Notes: generated by a model from the letters alone, not told the origin. A stretch of DNA of 64,000 bases from Streptomyces spiralis (GCF_014654675.1 NZ_BNBC01000008.1:158331-222330), one strand, 5' to 3'. Counted from the stretch's first letter, positions 35,447-43,766 are shown. Numbers and translations are program-made.

Positions 35447-35912
35447 TGTCGTCCTCCTCACCGGTGGTCGGCGTGGCCGGGCCGGTCGATATGGTCGGCC
35501 CGATCGGCCGGATCCACACGGCGATGAACTGCACGACGATCCCGACGACGGTCACCACCCCCAGCGGAAGGTGCAGCCACAGCACCCCGTCCATCCCGGC
35601 GAAGTACTGCACCGTCTCGGCCGCCACCAAGGCCAGTGTGGACAGGCACGGCCAGGCCAGACGCAGCCGGACCCAGACCACGATCGCCGCTATGAGCTGT
35701 AGGTAGCCGAGTGATGTGACGACGTTGGCGCCGACCTGGTGCCAGCGCAGGCCGTCGAAGTCGCCGCTGAGATAGATGCCGGCGAACACGGGTTGCCCGA
35801 AGATCGCCACCATGTGCGCGCTGACAATGCCCCGCAGCACCCGCCCGGCAGGGCTCATCCGGTGCGCGGCATCGGCGCGGGCCCGGCCGATGTGCTCGGC
35901 TGTGGTCGCCAT
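35439..35912 (-). CDS. Four-helix membrane protein, unknown function
   Basis: A 157-residue protein with a hydrophilic N-terminus (MATTAEHIGRARADAAHRMS) and about four membrane helices (HMVAIFGQPVFAGIYL, LGYLQLIAAIVVWVRL, LALVAAETVQYF, GVVTVVGIVVQFIAVWI). It ends in an acidic tail (GEEDDSE). Its stop overlaps the start of the multicopper oxidase gene, so the two are cotranscribed and translationally coupled. It may help redox or copper handling at the membrane, but no motif proves this. Confidence 0.8.
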   Translation of the reverse strand: MATTAEHIGRARADAAHRMSPAGRVLRGIVSAHMVAIFGQPVFAGIYLSGDFDGLRWHQVGANVVTSLGYLQLIAAIVVWVRLRLAWPCLSTLALVAAETVQYFAGMDGVLWLHLPLGVVTVVGIVVQFIAVWIRPIGPTISTGPATPTTGEEDDSE

Positions 35913-36003
35913 GAGGCGCCCTCCTGATTCCGTTCTCGATTCGGTCGATGGGACGATCGGGCCCCGGGAGGGGGAGCCGGGGTGCGATCCGCTGTGGTGA
36001 CCG

Positions 36004-36435
36004 TCAGACCATTGCCGGGTCGAAGGCTGCCGCGCGGTGCGCGGCCCACTGCGCGTAGGTGAAGGCCTGTCGCCCGGTGATCTCCTCGACCGCATCCAGG
36101 CGCTGGTGCTGTTCGCCGACGAATCCGGCGGTCTCGGCCAGGACGCTCGCCGAGGACAACACCACGACATGCCGCAGACCAGCTCGCCGCGCCGCGCCGA
36201 GGAAACCGCCCACGCCGGCGAAGGCCGGGGACATCAGGAACGCCCGCTCGACGCCGGACAGCGCCGCCGGCAGTGATTCCGGCCGGGTCAGGTCGCCGGG
36301 CACGGCCTCGACGCCGTCCGGGAAGGAACGGTCACCTGGTTCGCGGCTCAGGACACGTACTTCCTCGCCCGCGTCGAGAAGTTCACGCACGACGTTGGCG
36401 CCGACGTTTCCAGTGCCGCCGGTGACCAGGAACAT
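36004..36435 (-). pseudogene. NmrA-like NAD(P)-binding protein with internal deletion
   Basis: The first ~105 residues are a good NmrA/atypical-SDR N-terminus (MFLVTGGTGNVGANVVRELL, VRVLSREPGDRSFPDG, VPGDLTRPESLPAAL). From FVGEQHQRLDAVEEITGR on, the sequence switches to what is normally the last 25 residues of such proteins (VEEITGRQAFTYAQWAAHRAAAF). About 130 residues that complete the substrate domain are missing, with the frame intact, giving a 143-residue protein rather than the usual ~280. It may be stable but is unlikely to keep the original function. Follows the NTF2-like gene by 23 bp. Confidence 0.7.
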
Positions 36436-36458
36436 GATGAGAGTCCTCCCGTTCCGGC

Positions 36459-36890
36459 TCAGGGCTCGAGGTCGACGACGCCGTTGCCGCTGCGGACGTC
36501 CAGCGGCACGGAGACGTGGTCGTGGGTGATTAGCCAGGCGCCATCGGTCTTGCAGAAGCAGTAGGTGACCCGGACCCACATGCCGTTCGTCGCCGTCCCG
36601 TTCTTCAGCGTTCCGCTGAGGCGGGCGAAGGCGTATCCGAAGGCGAGGTCGTCGCTGAGCACGACGGCCAGATCGCGCACTTCGTACGTCACGCGGTCGA
36701 AGACCGTGAACACGTTCGCCCAGTTCCTGAGCTTCGCCTCGATCCCGACGCGCTGAAGTGGCGGGTCGATGTCGTAGGACACGACGTCCACGGCGTAGAC
36801 CTGCTTCAGGCCCTCGAGATCCTTGGAGCCGATTGCTTGGACGATCGCGTCGATCCGGCGACGGATCGCATCTTCCTCGTGGTTTCCCAT
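36459..36890 (-). CDS. SnoaL/DUF4440-like NTF2-fold protein
   Basis: A 143-residue protein with the NTF2-like pattern: an N-terminal helix EEDAIRRRIDAIVQAIGSKD, then LEGLKQVYAVDVVSYDIDPPLQRVG, and C-terminal strands VRVTYCFCKTDGAWLITHDHVSVP. This is close to the calcium/calmodulin kinase II association-domain-like or SnoaL-like group. Cytoplasmic; reaction unknown. Divergent from a LysR gene 72 bp away, and upstream of the shortened NmrA-like gene, so the three form a regulator/enzyme unit. Confidence 0.85.
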   Translation of the reverse strand: MGNHEEDAIRRRIDAIVQAIGSKDLEGLKQVYAVDVVSYDIDPPLQRVGIEAKLRNWANVFTVFDRVTYEVRDLAVVLSDDLAFGYAFARLSGTLKNGTATNGMWVRVTYCFCKTDGAWLITHDHVSVPLDVRSGNGVVDLEP

Positions 36891-36962
36891 GCCCTGGACA
36901 CTATGACCCGCGAGTTATGCTGTCTAAGATTAATATTGCTATGACGTTATGTCGGTGGGGGC

Positions 36963-37874
36963 ATGATGGAGCTGAACTCACTTCGGCAGTTCTTGGTGGT
37001 GGCGCGACTGGAGCACCTGAGCCGGGCCGCCGACGAGTTGCGCGTGGCCCAGCCGTCACTGAGCCGCACCATCGCCCGTTTGGAGAGTGACGTGGGGGTG
37101 CCGCTGTTCGATCGGAGCGGACGGCTCCGGTTGAACGACGCCGGCAAGCTCTTCCGCGATCACGTCGAACGCGCCCTCGGCGAACTCGACGCCGGTCGAC
37201 GCGCCGTCGCCGAGGCCACCAGCGAGGGCCTGGGCGGCGTGCGACTCGCGTCGGAGACCTTCCTCACGCTCACCGGGCCGCTGGCGGCGTTCAAGCGCGA
37301 GCATCCTGCCCTCGAGATCGAGCTCCAATGGTCGTCGTCGGAGGACATGGCCCGCCGCCTGCGCGCCCAGGACGTCGATCTGTGCGTCGCCTCGCAGCCG
37401 ATCCACGCGGAAGGCCTGCAATCGGCGCACCTGTTCGACGAACCGGTGTCAGTGGTCGTACCGCTCGGCCATCCGCTCGCCGGTCGCACGACGGTGACCG
37501 TCGAGGAACTCGCCGACCAGCCCTTCATCACCGCCCGCCAGGGGCATTGGCTGCGTCGGCTGCTCGACCGTCTGTTCGCCGCCCACGGCCTCACCCCCCA
37601 CATCGTCTGCGAAAGCGACGAACACAGCGCCATCGCCGGCCTGATCAGCGCCGGACTCGGTATCGGCCTGGTCCCCGCGTTCGCCCGCCGCACCGCCCCG
37701 CACGCCCCCGTCTCCTGGATCACCGTCGACAGCGCCCACTGCCGCCGTACCGTCACGCTCTACTGGGGTGCCGACAGCCACCTGTCAACCGCCGCCCGCC
37801 TGATGCGCACCATGATCACCCGCTGGGACTGGACAACCGGCGCACCCCAAGGCGAGCAATCCAGCGTCGGCTGA
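36963..37874 (+). CDS. LysR-family regulator
   Basis: A 303-residue LysR protein: HTH at the N-terminus (LRQFLVVARLEHLSRAADELRVAQPSLSRTIARLE read in parts) and a LysR substrate domain (FDEPVSVVVPLGHPLAG, LISAGLGIGLVPAF). Two adjacent ATG codons (36963 and 36966) could both serve. An AT-rich block with several short dyads (36915-36945) in the divergent gap is its probable binding area and controls the NTF2-like/NmrA-like genes. Confidence 0.93.
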   Translation: MMELNSLRQFLVVARLEHLSRAADELRVAQPSLSRTIARLESDVGVPLFDRSGRLRLNDAGKLFRDHVERALGELDAGRRAVAEATSEGLGGVRLASETFLTLTGPLAAFKREHPALEIELQWSSSEDMARRLRAQDVDLCVASQPIHAEGLQSAHLFDEPVSVVVPLGHPLAGRTTVTVEELADQPFITARQGHWLRRLLDRLFAAHGLTPHIVCESDEHSAIAGLISAGLGIGLVPAFARRTAPHAPVSWITVDSAHCRRTVTLYWGADSHLSTAARLMRTMITRWDWTTGAPQGEQSSVG

Positions 37875-37917
37875 CGCCATGGCGCGGAGCGTCGGCGTGC
37901 GCTCGGGCGCCACGTCC

Positions 37918-38213
37918 TCAGAGCCCGGCCCCTGGCCGGCGCGCAAGCCAGGGGCCGAACCCTTCCTGTTCCGGGCCTTCCGCGTCGGGTGTGCCGCGGC
38001 TGGCAAGGCGTTCGTATCGCTGTCCGGCTGCTTGCGGAGTGCCGGGCCCGAGGCCGAAGGCGATCTCTTGCCAAGTCATGCCGCGGCCACGTGCCATCTG
38101 GAGGAGTCCGGTTTCCAGTTCGTCCATCTCTCCGCGAACCAGCGGGACGAGGCTCAGCGCGACGGTGATGTCGGCGCGGTCCACCTCCGGCTCACCGTCG
38201 TCGAGCTGTGCGG
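37918..38213 (-). pseudogene. HTH DNA-binding protein, 5' end removed
   Basis: The minus-strand frame gives VDRADITVALSLVPLVRGEMDELETGLLQMARGRGMTWQ and EIAFGLGPGTPQAAGQRYERLASR (in pieces), a helix-turn-helix pattern found in many Streptomyces DNA-binding proteins. The N-terminal part is gone because coding runs into the antisense of an IS21 IstB fragment at about 38213. Insertion or recombination at the IS21 edge truncated it. Confidence 0.55.
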
Positions 38214-38860
38214 CCCTACTGTGCCACGACGAGATCACCCGACGCGAGAGCGTCGCGCTCGAACGCCGCCTGCGCAAGGCCAAGTTCGAGCAGCAGGCCA
38301 CCCTTGAGGGCTTCGATTTCAACGCCTCCCCGAAGCTGTCGGCCGCCCAGATCCGCGACCTGGCCGCCGTGCGCTGGCTCCACTCCGGTGAGTCCGTCAT
38401 TCTGTTCGGCCCCGTTGGCGTCGGGAAGACGCACGTCGCCCAGGCCCTCGGCCACCAGGCCGTCCGTCAGGGCGCGAACGTCCACTTCGCCAAGACCAGC
38501 CGCATCCTCGCCGAGCTCGCCGGCGGCCACGCGGACCGCACCTGGGACCGACGCATCCGCGAACTCATCCGCCCGGACCTGCTCATCCTCGACGACTTCG
38601 CCATGCGCCAGCTGTCCGCATCCCAAGCCGATGACCTCTACGAACTCGTCTCCGAACGACAGGGCCGGTCCCTGATCATCACCAGCAACCGGGCGCACAG
38701 CGATTGGTATCCCCTCTTCCCCAACCCGGTCGTCGCCGAGTCCCTGCTGGACCGACTCATCAACTCCAGTCACCAGACCATCATGAATGGCCCCAGCTAC
38801 CGCCCCGACAAGCGACCCAAGGGCCCCACCGGCAAGCCGGACACCACCCGCAGCTGCTAA
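38205..38860 (+). pseudogene. istB: IS21-family IstB-like ATPase, N-terminally truncated
   Basis: About 215 residues of an IstB/DnaC-like helper ATPase: Walker A FGPVGVGKTHVAQALG, Walker B DLLILDDFAM, sensor motif LIITSNRAHSDWYPLFP and the late SLLDRLINSSHQ. The N-terminal ~45 residues are missing (it enters at CHDEITRRES). The partner transposase IstA is absent from the window. GGAATTACG-type repeats 700 bp downstream look like IS21 terminal repeats. Confidence 0.85.
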
Positions 38861-38895
38861 TCGGAACTCGCCCGAGCCGATCTTGTCACATGCCC

Positions 38896-39486
38896 TCAGC
38901 GGTCGAGCGAGCCGATGAAGCGGTCCAGCCGAGAGACGACTTGCCGCAGGACGTCAACCGATCCTGCGGCATCGTCCGCAAGCTCCAGGCCATGGTCCGC
39001 CGAGGGCACTTCCAGGACGTCGTGTCGCAGGGACGCAGCAATGCGTGAATCCCAGAGCTTGTCGGCGCTCCCACCGATGAGGAGGGTCGGCTCCATGGTT
39101 CGCCGGAGAGCCGCGGCAACGTGGTTGATGGTCAGGACCGGGGTGAGCCATGCTGCCGGGATGTTGCTGTCGGCTGTGATGCCGCAGGCGAGGGAGCCCA
39201 GGGACTTGCCGACGACGAGCCGACAAGCCCCCGCCTCTGCTTCGATGGCCTCGGCGACCTGCCGTTCCACCCATGCGATCCGATCGTCCACCGTGAACTG
39301 CGCGAACCCATCGGGGATCTGCCACCACAGCTCCTGGACCGTCCAGCCGTGCTGGAGCAGGACGCTCCGGGCGAAGTGCAGCAGCGGCCGGGCAGGCGAG
39401 TAACCGACACCTGGAACGACAACTGCGACGCGATCTCGGCCTCCGTCGAAACGGGTGGGCATGGCGAAGGGGACGGGATCAGGCAT
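38896..39486 (-). CDS. Alpha/beta hydrolase (dienelactone-hydrolase/Tex30-like)
   Basis: A 196-residue short alpha/beta hydrolase: a first strand RVAVVVPGVGYSPARPLL, a nucleophile-elbow-like VVGKSLGSLACG (Ser in GKSLG), the acid region LLIGGSADKLWD, and a late His in VPSADHGLEL. Length and GxSxG placement match small cytoplasmic serine hydrolases with no lid domain. Substrate unknown. It lies within an IS21 remnant region (IstB on one side, terminal-type repeats on the other), so it may be a passenger gene. Confidence 0.8.
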   Translation of the reverse strand: MPDPVPFAMPTRFDGGRDRVAVVVPGVGYSPARPLLHFARSVLLQHGWTVQELWWQIPDGFAQFTVDDRIAWVERQVAEAIEAEAGACRLVVGKSLGSLACGITADSNIPAAWLTPVLTINHVAAALRRTMEPTLLIGGSADKLWDSRIAASLRHDVLEVPSADHGLELADDAAGSVDVLRQVVSRLDRFIGSLDR

Positions 39487-39554
39487 GGCCGCAGACTACT
39501 AGTCACTAGATCACGTGACTCCCGGTGCTCGAACGTCGCCACAACCACCACGTT

Positions 39555-39594
39555 GGGAATTACGTGACCATGAACCCTGGGGAATTACGCGACC
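39555..39594. repeat. Paired 15-mers resembling IS21 terminal repeats
   Basis: GGGAATTACGTGACC (39555-39569) and GGGAATTACGCGACC (39580-39594) are direct repeats 25 bp apart, differing at one base. IS21-family ends carry multiple such repeats that bind IstA. Given the IstB fragment upstream, this is probably the right end of the old element, leaving the alpha/beta hydrolase gene inside it. Confidence 0.55.
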
Positions 39595-39644
39595 GTCGAC
39601 ACAACGGGACCAAGTGATCGCCTGCGATCAGCAGGAACGAGGGG

Positions 39645-40082
39645 CTATGCAGCCGTGATCGCGGCGAGCAGCCCCTCGGCCGCGTCGAAGGCGATCGCCC
39701 CGTCGAGCGGGTTGGAGTAGATGCGCGACCAGGTGATCAGTCCGTCTCGGATGCGGGCGAACATCACCATGTCGAAGGCGAACTGCTTCCCGGTGGCCAG
39801 GACGCGGCCGTGGAGGCGGTAGTCGGCGACGACGAGTTCGGGATCGGTCGTCTCGTGCACCTGGACGTGGTCCACGGCCGTGAACTTCTGCAGCTTTGCC
39901 CCTTCTTGCAGGTGGGCCCGGAAGGCGTCCCGTCCCGGCTCCTGCACGGGTGCGCCCGGCGGCAGGTAGGGCGTCTCGAAGACGGCGTCCGTGGTGAACG
40001 GGTCGGCCATCGCCTCGCTGGGGCCGTCGGCGGTCAGACGGAGGAAATGCTGGAGGACTTCAGACGGTGCTGCAGCGGTCAT
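39645..40082 (-). CDS. SnoaL-like NTF2-fold protein
   Basis: A 145-residue protein of the nuclear-transport-factor-2/SnoaL type: FLRLTADGPSEAMADPFTTDAVFETPYLPPGAP (read in parts), an FRAHLQEG helix, then strands FTAVDHVQVHETTDPELVVADYRLHG and ARIRDGLITWSRIYSNP. Such proteins include cyclases, isomerases and many uncharacterised enzymes. Divergent from a TetR gene; two palindromes between them are the likely control sites. Confidence 0.88.
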   Translation of the reverse strand: MTAAAPSEVLQHFLRLTADGPSEAMADPFTTDAVFETPYLPPGAPVQEPGRDAFRAHLQEGAKLQKFTAVDHVQVHETTDPELVVADYRLHGRVLATGKQFAFDMVMFARIRDGLITWSRIYSNPLDGAIAFDAAEGLLAAITAA

Positions 40083-40099
40083 GGGACACTCCTCTCGAT

Positions 40100-40125
40100 G
40101 TAACCGGGGCGATTGCCCCAGTTAC
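40100..40125. promoter_or_regulatory. TetR operator, site 1
   Basis: An 11-bp inverted repeat with 4-nt loop and one mismatch: GTAACCGGGGC (40100-40110), GATT, GCCCCAGTTAC (40115-40125). It lies 18 bp before the start of the minus-strand NTF2-like gene, ideal for repressing it. Confidence 0.75.
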
Positions 40126-40138
40126 GTGGTTGAACATA

Positions 40139-40159
40139 CGGGGCGCAGGCCCCGGTTAT
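40139..40159. promoter_or_regulatory. TetR operator, site 2
   Basis: CGGGGC-N4-GCCCCG (40139-40154) repeats the core of site 1, and its right flank CCCCGGTTAT matches one half of site 1. It sits directly before the tetR ATG at 40162 and would allow autoregulation. Two sites of equal geometry support one dimeric repressor. Confidence 0.7.
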
Positions 40160-40161
40160 CA

Positions 40162-40788
40162 ATGCTCCAAACCCCCGTCCCTGGAGGGCACTTGACCACC
40201 GAGCGACAGCGCCCCTTGCGCGCCGACGCACGCCGCAACCGGGAGCGCATCCTGCAGACCGCCCGCGCAGCCTTCGCCGCCGAGGGCCTCGCGGTCCCGC
40301 TGGACGAGATCGCGAGGCGGGCCGGGGTCGGGCCGGGCACAGTCCACCGTCACTTCCCCACCAAGGAGGCGCTGTTCGAGGCCGTCGTGCGCGAGCACCT
40401 GGAGCAGCTGACGCTCGACGCCCGCGCCGCCCTGGCTGAGGCGGATGCCGGGCCGGCGTTCTTCGCCTTTCTGGCCCGGATGACCGCCGAGGCCGATGCG
40501 AAGCAGGACCTGACCGAGGCCATCACTGCGGCGGGCGACCCCATGGGCGTCGAGGCAGAGGAACTGGCGGCACAGCTTCGCGAGTTGTTCGGCGCGCTCC
40601 TCTCCCGCGCCCAGCAGGCCGGGGCGGTGCGCGACGACGTGGACGCAGCAGACGTGCAGGCCATCGTCGTGGCCGCGCTGACGGCCGGCCGCCGACGCGG
40701 CACGAGTGAGAGGCCCAGGAGGCTGGCGGGGCTCGTCTTCGACTGCCTGCTCCCACACCACGCCCACGCCCACGGGAATACGGCATGA
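40162..40788 (+). CDS. TetR-family regulator
   Basis: A 208-residue regulator with N-terminal HTH (RADARRNRERILQTARAAF, then LDEIARRAGVGPGTVHRHFPTKEALFEAV in parts) and a C-terminal SbtR-like ligand domain (LTEAITAAGDP, QQAGAVRDDVDAADV). ATG 40162 is used here; a TTG ten codons later would give a shorter form starting TTERQRPLRA. The NTF2-like gene opposite is the obvious target. Confidence 0.92.
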   Translation: MLQTPVPGGHLTTERQRPLRADARRNRERILQTARAAFAAEGLAVPLDEIARRAGVGPGTVHRHFPTKEALFEAVVREHLEQLTLDARAALAEADAGPAFFAFLARMTAEADAKQDLTEAITAAGDPMGVEAEELAAQLRELFGALLSRAQQAGAVRDDVDAADVQAIVVAALTAGRRRGTSERPRRLAGLVFDCLLPHHAHAHGNTA

Positions 40789-40984
40789 CGCGCTCGCTCG
40801 ACGAGCTGGAGATCACCGCACGCGTTGAGATCCGATCGGGCGCTCGCCGCTCTACACCTCTGCCAGCGGTGGTCCCAGATCAAGCCGCCCACCCGCGCCA
40901 CCGCACAACGCCCGATCTCCACGTTCCGCGACCTGCCCGGTGGTGGCGTCAGGATCGCCGCGAACCGTTCCTCGTTGTCGGCGA

Positions 40985-41140
40985 TCGTCGCGTGGGTTCA
41001 GCTTCTTGATCGCCTCGTCGTCCAGTTGGTGATCTTGCCGTTGAAGATCTTGGCGATGGTGGCCGGGGCGAGCGTCAGACGTAGGGAGCCCTCGCGGCTG
41101 CGGATGCGCTTGGTGATCGCCACGATCATGCCCAGCCCAT
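40985..41140 (-). pseudogene. PstS-like phosphate-binding protein scrap
   Basis: The minus strand reads LTLAPATIAKIFNGKITNW, then in the neighbouring frame DDEAIKKLNP. Together they match the PstS segment that comes before the phosphate-binding serine loop (IFNGKITxWDDxAIxxLNP). A one-base frameshift separates the two parts. Nothing else of PstS is readable on either side. Confidence 0.6.
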
Positions 41141-41421
41141 GGAGTGCGGCGAAGGGCTCCACGGCTTCGGTCTCCAGGGCAGCGGCTCGTCCGCGACCCC
41201 GACGCTGAGCTGCACGGCGTCCTGATGCGCAGGACCTTCTGATCCGCGCAACCCGCGGACCGATCCGCAACCCGCGGATCGCAGAGCCTCCTGATCGGCG
41301 AGCGGGGCGAGCGCAGCCGAACAGGATGGGAAGGGGCGGCCGGTGTTCCGGCCGCCCCCTGGCATGTGCTGTTGTCGCGAGCGGCTCCTCGCCCGTGCTC
41401 CGCATGACGAGCCGCGCGCGA

Positions 41422-41455
41422 AGGGGTGGGTACCGCAATTCCGGTACCCACCCCT
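41422..41455. terminator. 14-bp hairpin after the xylanase gene
   Basis: Arms 41422-41435 and 41442-41455 are perfectly complementary (AGGGGTGGGTACCG type) with a 6-nt loop, followed on the minus strand by more G/C-rich sequence. It lies 48 bp downstream of the xylanase stop. Confidence 0.8.
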
Positions 41456-41502
41456 CGTTTCCGCATCGGTCATTGCCGGTTCAACGGCGCATCAGCGGTG
41501 GT

Positions 41503-42522
41503 TCAGCTGGTGCTGCAGGAGAACGTCGGCCAGGTGGTGCTGCCGTTCTTCATGATCGTCAGGCCCCAGTTGTTGCCGTTGCCGTTGGGCGTGGCGACAA
41601 GCGTCTGAGCGTCGGGGTAGGACGCGTTGACGTTCCAGGTCGCGCTGACCTTCTCGGGGGACGGGACCTTGGCTGTCACCTTCCAGGTGCTGGAGCCGGA
41701 GACCGAGACATTGAGGTTGTACCGGTCGCTCCACGAGTCCCCGGCCGTGACGTTCACGGTGCAGCCGCCACCGCCGCTCGGAGGCGGAGTGCTGCCGCCA
41801 CCGGTGCTGCCACCGCTGCTGCTGCCGACGGTGATGTTGGAGCTGCCGCTGCTCTGGTAGCCCTCGGTGGCCAGGATCTCGTAGTTAGGGGTGCCGAGGG
41901 TCAGACCGTGGCTCTTCCAGGCGTTGAAGATGTTCGCCACGGTGATGGTGCCGCCGGTGCGCTTCGCCTGGCGGATCGCCCAGTACTGGTCGAACGTCGA
42001 GCTGTTGCCCTCGATGGACGGAGCGTTGGTACGGGTCGTCTTGTACAGGTCGTACGTGCTGCCGTCGCTGCTGACCGAACCCAGCTTGGTCGCGCCCGAG
42101 CTCGGGTTGTAGCTGCCGTAGTTGTCGACGATGTACCACTCGACCAGCGGGTTCTGGAACCAGCCGTACAGCGACAGGTAGCAGTTGCCGTTGCAGTTCC
42201 ACGTGCCCGAGTAGGTGACGGGGTTGGCAGAATTGCCCGGGTTCCAGCCCTTGCCGGCGACGACGTTCTGCGAGCCCGTGTTCCAGGTCAGGCTGTAGTT
42301 TCCGCCCGACCCCAGGGTCATGGTGGCGCCGCTGGACTGCTCCCAGAACGAGTAGAAGTAGCCGTTGTTGGTACCGGTGCCGTTCGAGCTGATGGTCGTG
42401 TCGGCCTGGGCCGCGCCGGGCAGCGCGAAGGCCACCACGACCGCCACCGCCGTGGCAACAAGCCCTCGGAGGGCGGCCACGAGGCCGCGTCTGCGGCGCA
42501 TCTCGTGGGTCAGCGTTTTCAT
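41503..42522 (-). CDS. Secreted GH11 endo-1,4-beta-xylanase with C-terminal carbohydrate-binding module
   Basis: A 339-residue enzyme: signal peptide (cleavage after AQA, residue 40), GH11 jelly-roll at about 41-232 with nucleophile Glu128 in [13 protein letters not shown] and acid/base Glu220 in [13 protein letters not shown] Gly/Ser/Pro linker follows to ~253, then an ~86-residue module beginning [16 protein letters not shown] and ending TFSCSTS. That module has the Cys pair and Trp residues of a family 2-like binding domain. It cleaves xylan outside the cell. Palindromes of the GAAACTTTC class upstream fit the control elements known for Streptomyces xylanases. Closest in layout to XlnB-type enzymes. 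Confidence 0.93.
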   Translation of the reverse strand: MKTLTHEMRRRRGLVAALRGLVATAVAVVVAFALPGAAQADTTISSNGTGTNNGYFYSFWEQSSGATMTLGSGGNYSLTWNTGSQNVVAGKGWNPGNSANPVTYSGTWNCNGNCYLSLYGWFQNPLVEWYIVDNYGSYNPSSGATKLGSVSSDGSTYDLYKTTRTNAPSIEGNSSTFDQYWAIRQAKRTGGTITVANIFNAWKSHGLTLGTPNYEILATEGYQSSGSSNITVGSSSGGSTGGGSTPPPSGGGGCTVNVTAGDSWSDRYNLNVSVSGSSTWKVTAKVPSPEKVSATWNVNASYPDAQTLVATPNGNGNNWGLTIMKNGSTTWPTFSCSTS

Positions 42523-42733
42523 GGAGTGTTCCTCCTAGTGCGGGTGTGGGGGTGCCGCGCGCCATCGCCCCGTGGCCGTCACCGTTGGCCAGGACATGGG
42601 CATGACACTTCCGACCGCCAAGAGCAATGCGGCCGGAAACCGGGTCAGCGTGCGGCCCGGATCACCGGCGACTGAGCACCGGCGATGGCGAACAGTCTGG
42701 ACCGCCGCCCCGGGGTGTCAACACTTTCGGTAG

Positions 42734-42747
42734 AAGTTTCGAAACTT
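42734..42747. promoter_or_regulatory. Perfect 14-bp palindrome upstream of the xylanase gene
   Basis: AAGTTTCGAAACTT lies about 210 bp upstream of the xylanase start, with a related TCGAAAGTTTCGA dyad at 42879-42891. Dyads of this CGAAA/TTTCG type occur before Streptomyces xylan-utilisation genes and are thought to bind a LacI-type repressor. Which repressor acts here is not shown. Confidence 0.6.
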
Positions 42748-42878
42748 TCTACGCGGCAGACGGTTTACTGACGACGCATAACACCTGGTCAGAGGATGAT
42801 TCTTGCTGCTCACCCGTTCTCGACGATCAACTGCTATGCGACCACGCAGATTTGACGGACCGGTAGATGCTCCCCATG

Positions 42879-42891
42879 TCGAAAGTTTCGA
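42879..42891. promoter_or_regulatory. Second CGAAAGTTTCG dyad
   Basis: TCGAAAGTTTCGA is a perfect inverted repeat around a central G. It is ~145 bp from the 42734 palindrome and could be a distal operator of the xylanase gene or belong to the decayed region that follows. Confidence 0.45.
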
Positions 42892-43041
42892 GTCTTGCTT
42901 CGGTCGTTGCGGTGCGGCAACATCGAGGACGGTGCGCCGCGACGTGGGACGAGGCAGGTGCGGCGACGGGCTACGATCCGGGGGTGCAGCGGTGAGCGCG
43001 AAGGGGTTCGTCGAAAACGGGACGGTCGGGAGCCACGGCAT

Positions 43042-43275
43042 CTCCCGGCCGAGGTCCGCAACCCGGCCGAGCTGCTGCCGCCGCCGGTGGAGGTGGGCGA
43101 GGACGAGGGTGCCCTGGCGCTGATGGACACGATGGCCGTTGATGCTCTCGAGGGTGCGGACTTCGTCGATCACTACACCGAGGCGCTGGAGCAGGTGATC
43201 GAGGCCAAGCGTGAGCACCGCGAGTCGTCGGCCGCGCCGGAGCCGGAGGCCGAGCCGGGGCGGGTGCTGCTGCCA
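43042..43275 (+). pseudogene. C-terminal fragment of a bacterial Ku protein
   Basis: The frame from 43042 reads LPAEVRNPAELLPPPVEVG, EDEGALALMDTMAVDALEGADF, VDHYTEALEQVIEAKREHRE and an acidic PEPEAEPGRVL. This matches the end of the Ku core and the minimal C-terminal segment of actinobacterial Ku, which serves non-homologous end joining with LigD. The DNA-encircling core (about 200 residues) is absent and no start fits. It is a 3' remnant. Confidence 0.7.
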
Positions 43276-43487
43276 AGGGGGCCGGTTGATCGCTCGCAGC
43301 GAAGGCTGAGCGATTCTCGACGAAGGCTGGTGACCAGCACTCTTTCTCACCGATGATTAAGCGCGCTGGTCAAAGCGTTGCGCCGAGCGGCGACCGCGGC
43401 GGCCGTCGCGACTTCCGCCGCGTGCTGACTCGCCGCGAGCACGCGCCCCGAGGGCTCAACAGGCTTCTGACCAGCAGCGATCTCGTA

Positions 43488-43530
43488 CTCAATGTTCGGT
43501 GACAACGCTCAACGTTCCCTGAGAGAGGTC
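43488..43530 (-). repeat. ~40-bp repeat unit, copy 1 (reverse)
   Basis: Read on the minus strand it contains CTCTCTCAGGGAACGTTGAG and CACCGAACATTGAG. This is homologous to units at 44471-44512 and 45360-45400, which share the pattern CTGTCTCATCGAAxxTTGAGCG...CACCGAAxxTTGAGCG. The core 11-mer CGAAxxTTGAG recurs elsewhere at 43549, 43570 and 43600. Confidence 0.65.
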
Positions 43531-43548
43531 ACAGGTTGTCCCGTGGCA

Positions 43549-43612
43549 CCGAACCTTGATCGCGTGCCATCGAACCTTGACGGACGCGAGTTCGTGTCGT
43601 CGAAGTTTGAGC
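43549..43612 (+). repeat. Three direct copies of the CGAAxxTTGA motif
   Basis: CCGAACCTTGA (43549), TCGAACCTTGA (43570) and TCGAAGTTTGAGC (43600) follow one another at 21- and 30-bp spacing, in the opposite orientation to the unit at 43488. Head-to-head clusters of this kind are found at IS21-like termini but also at multi-site regulators. Confidence 0.65.
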
Positions 43613-43766
43613 ACAGCGTCAAGGGTCGCGGGCAAGCTGGGTGGCGCCGGGAACGGCGATACGGCCGCGCGATGAGTTCGCGGGCCCGGAACGGTCTACC
43701 CCAGCGATGAACGGAAGACTGCTCACCGCGAAGGCGACGGAAGATCGCCACCAAGAGGACGGCACA

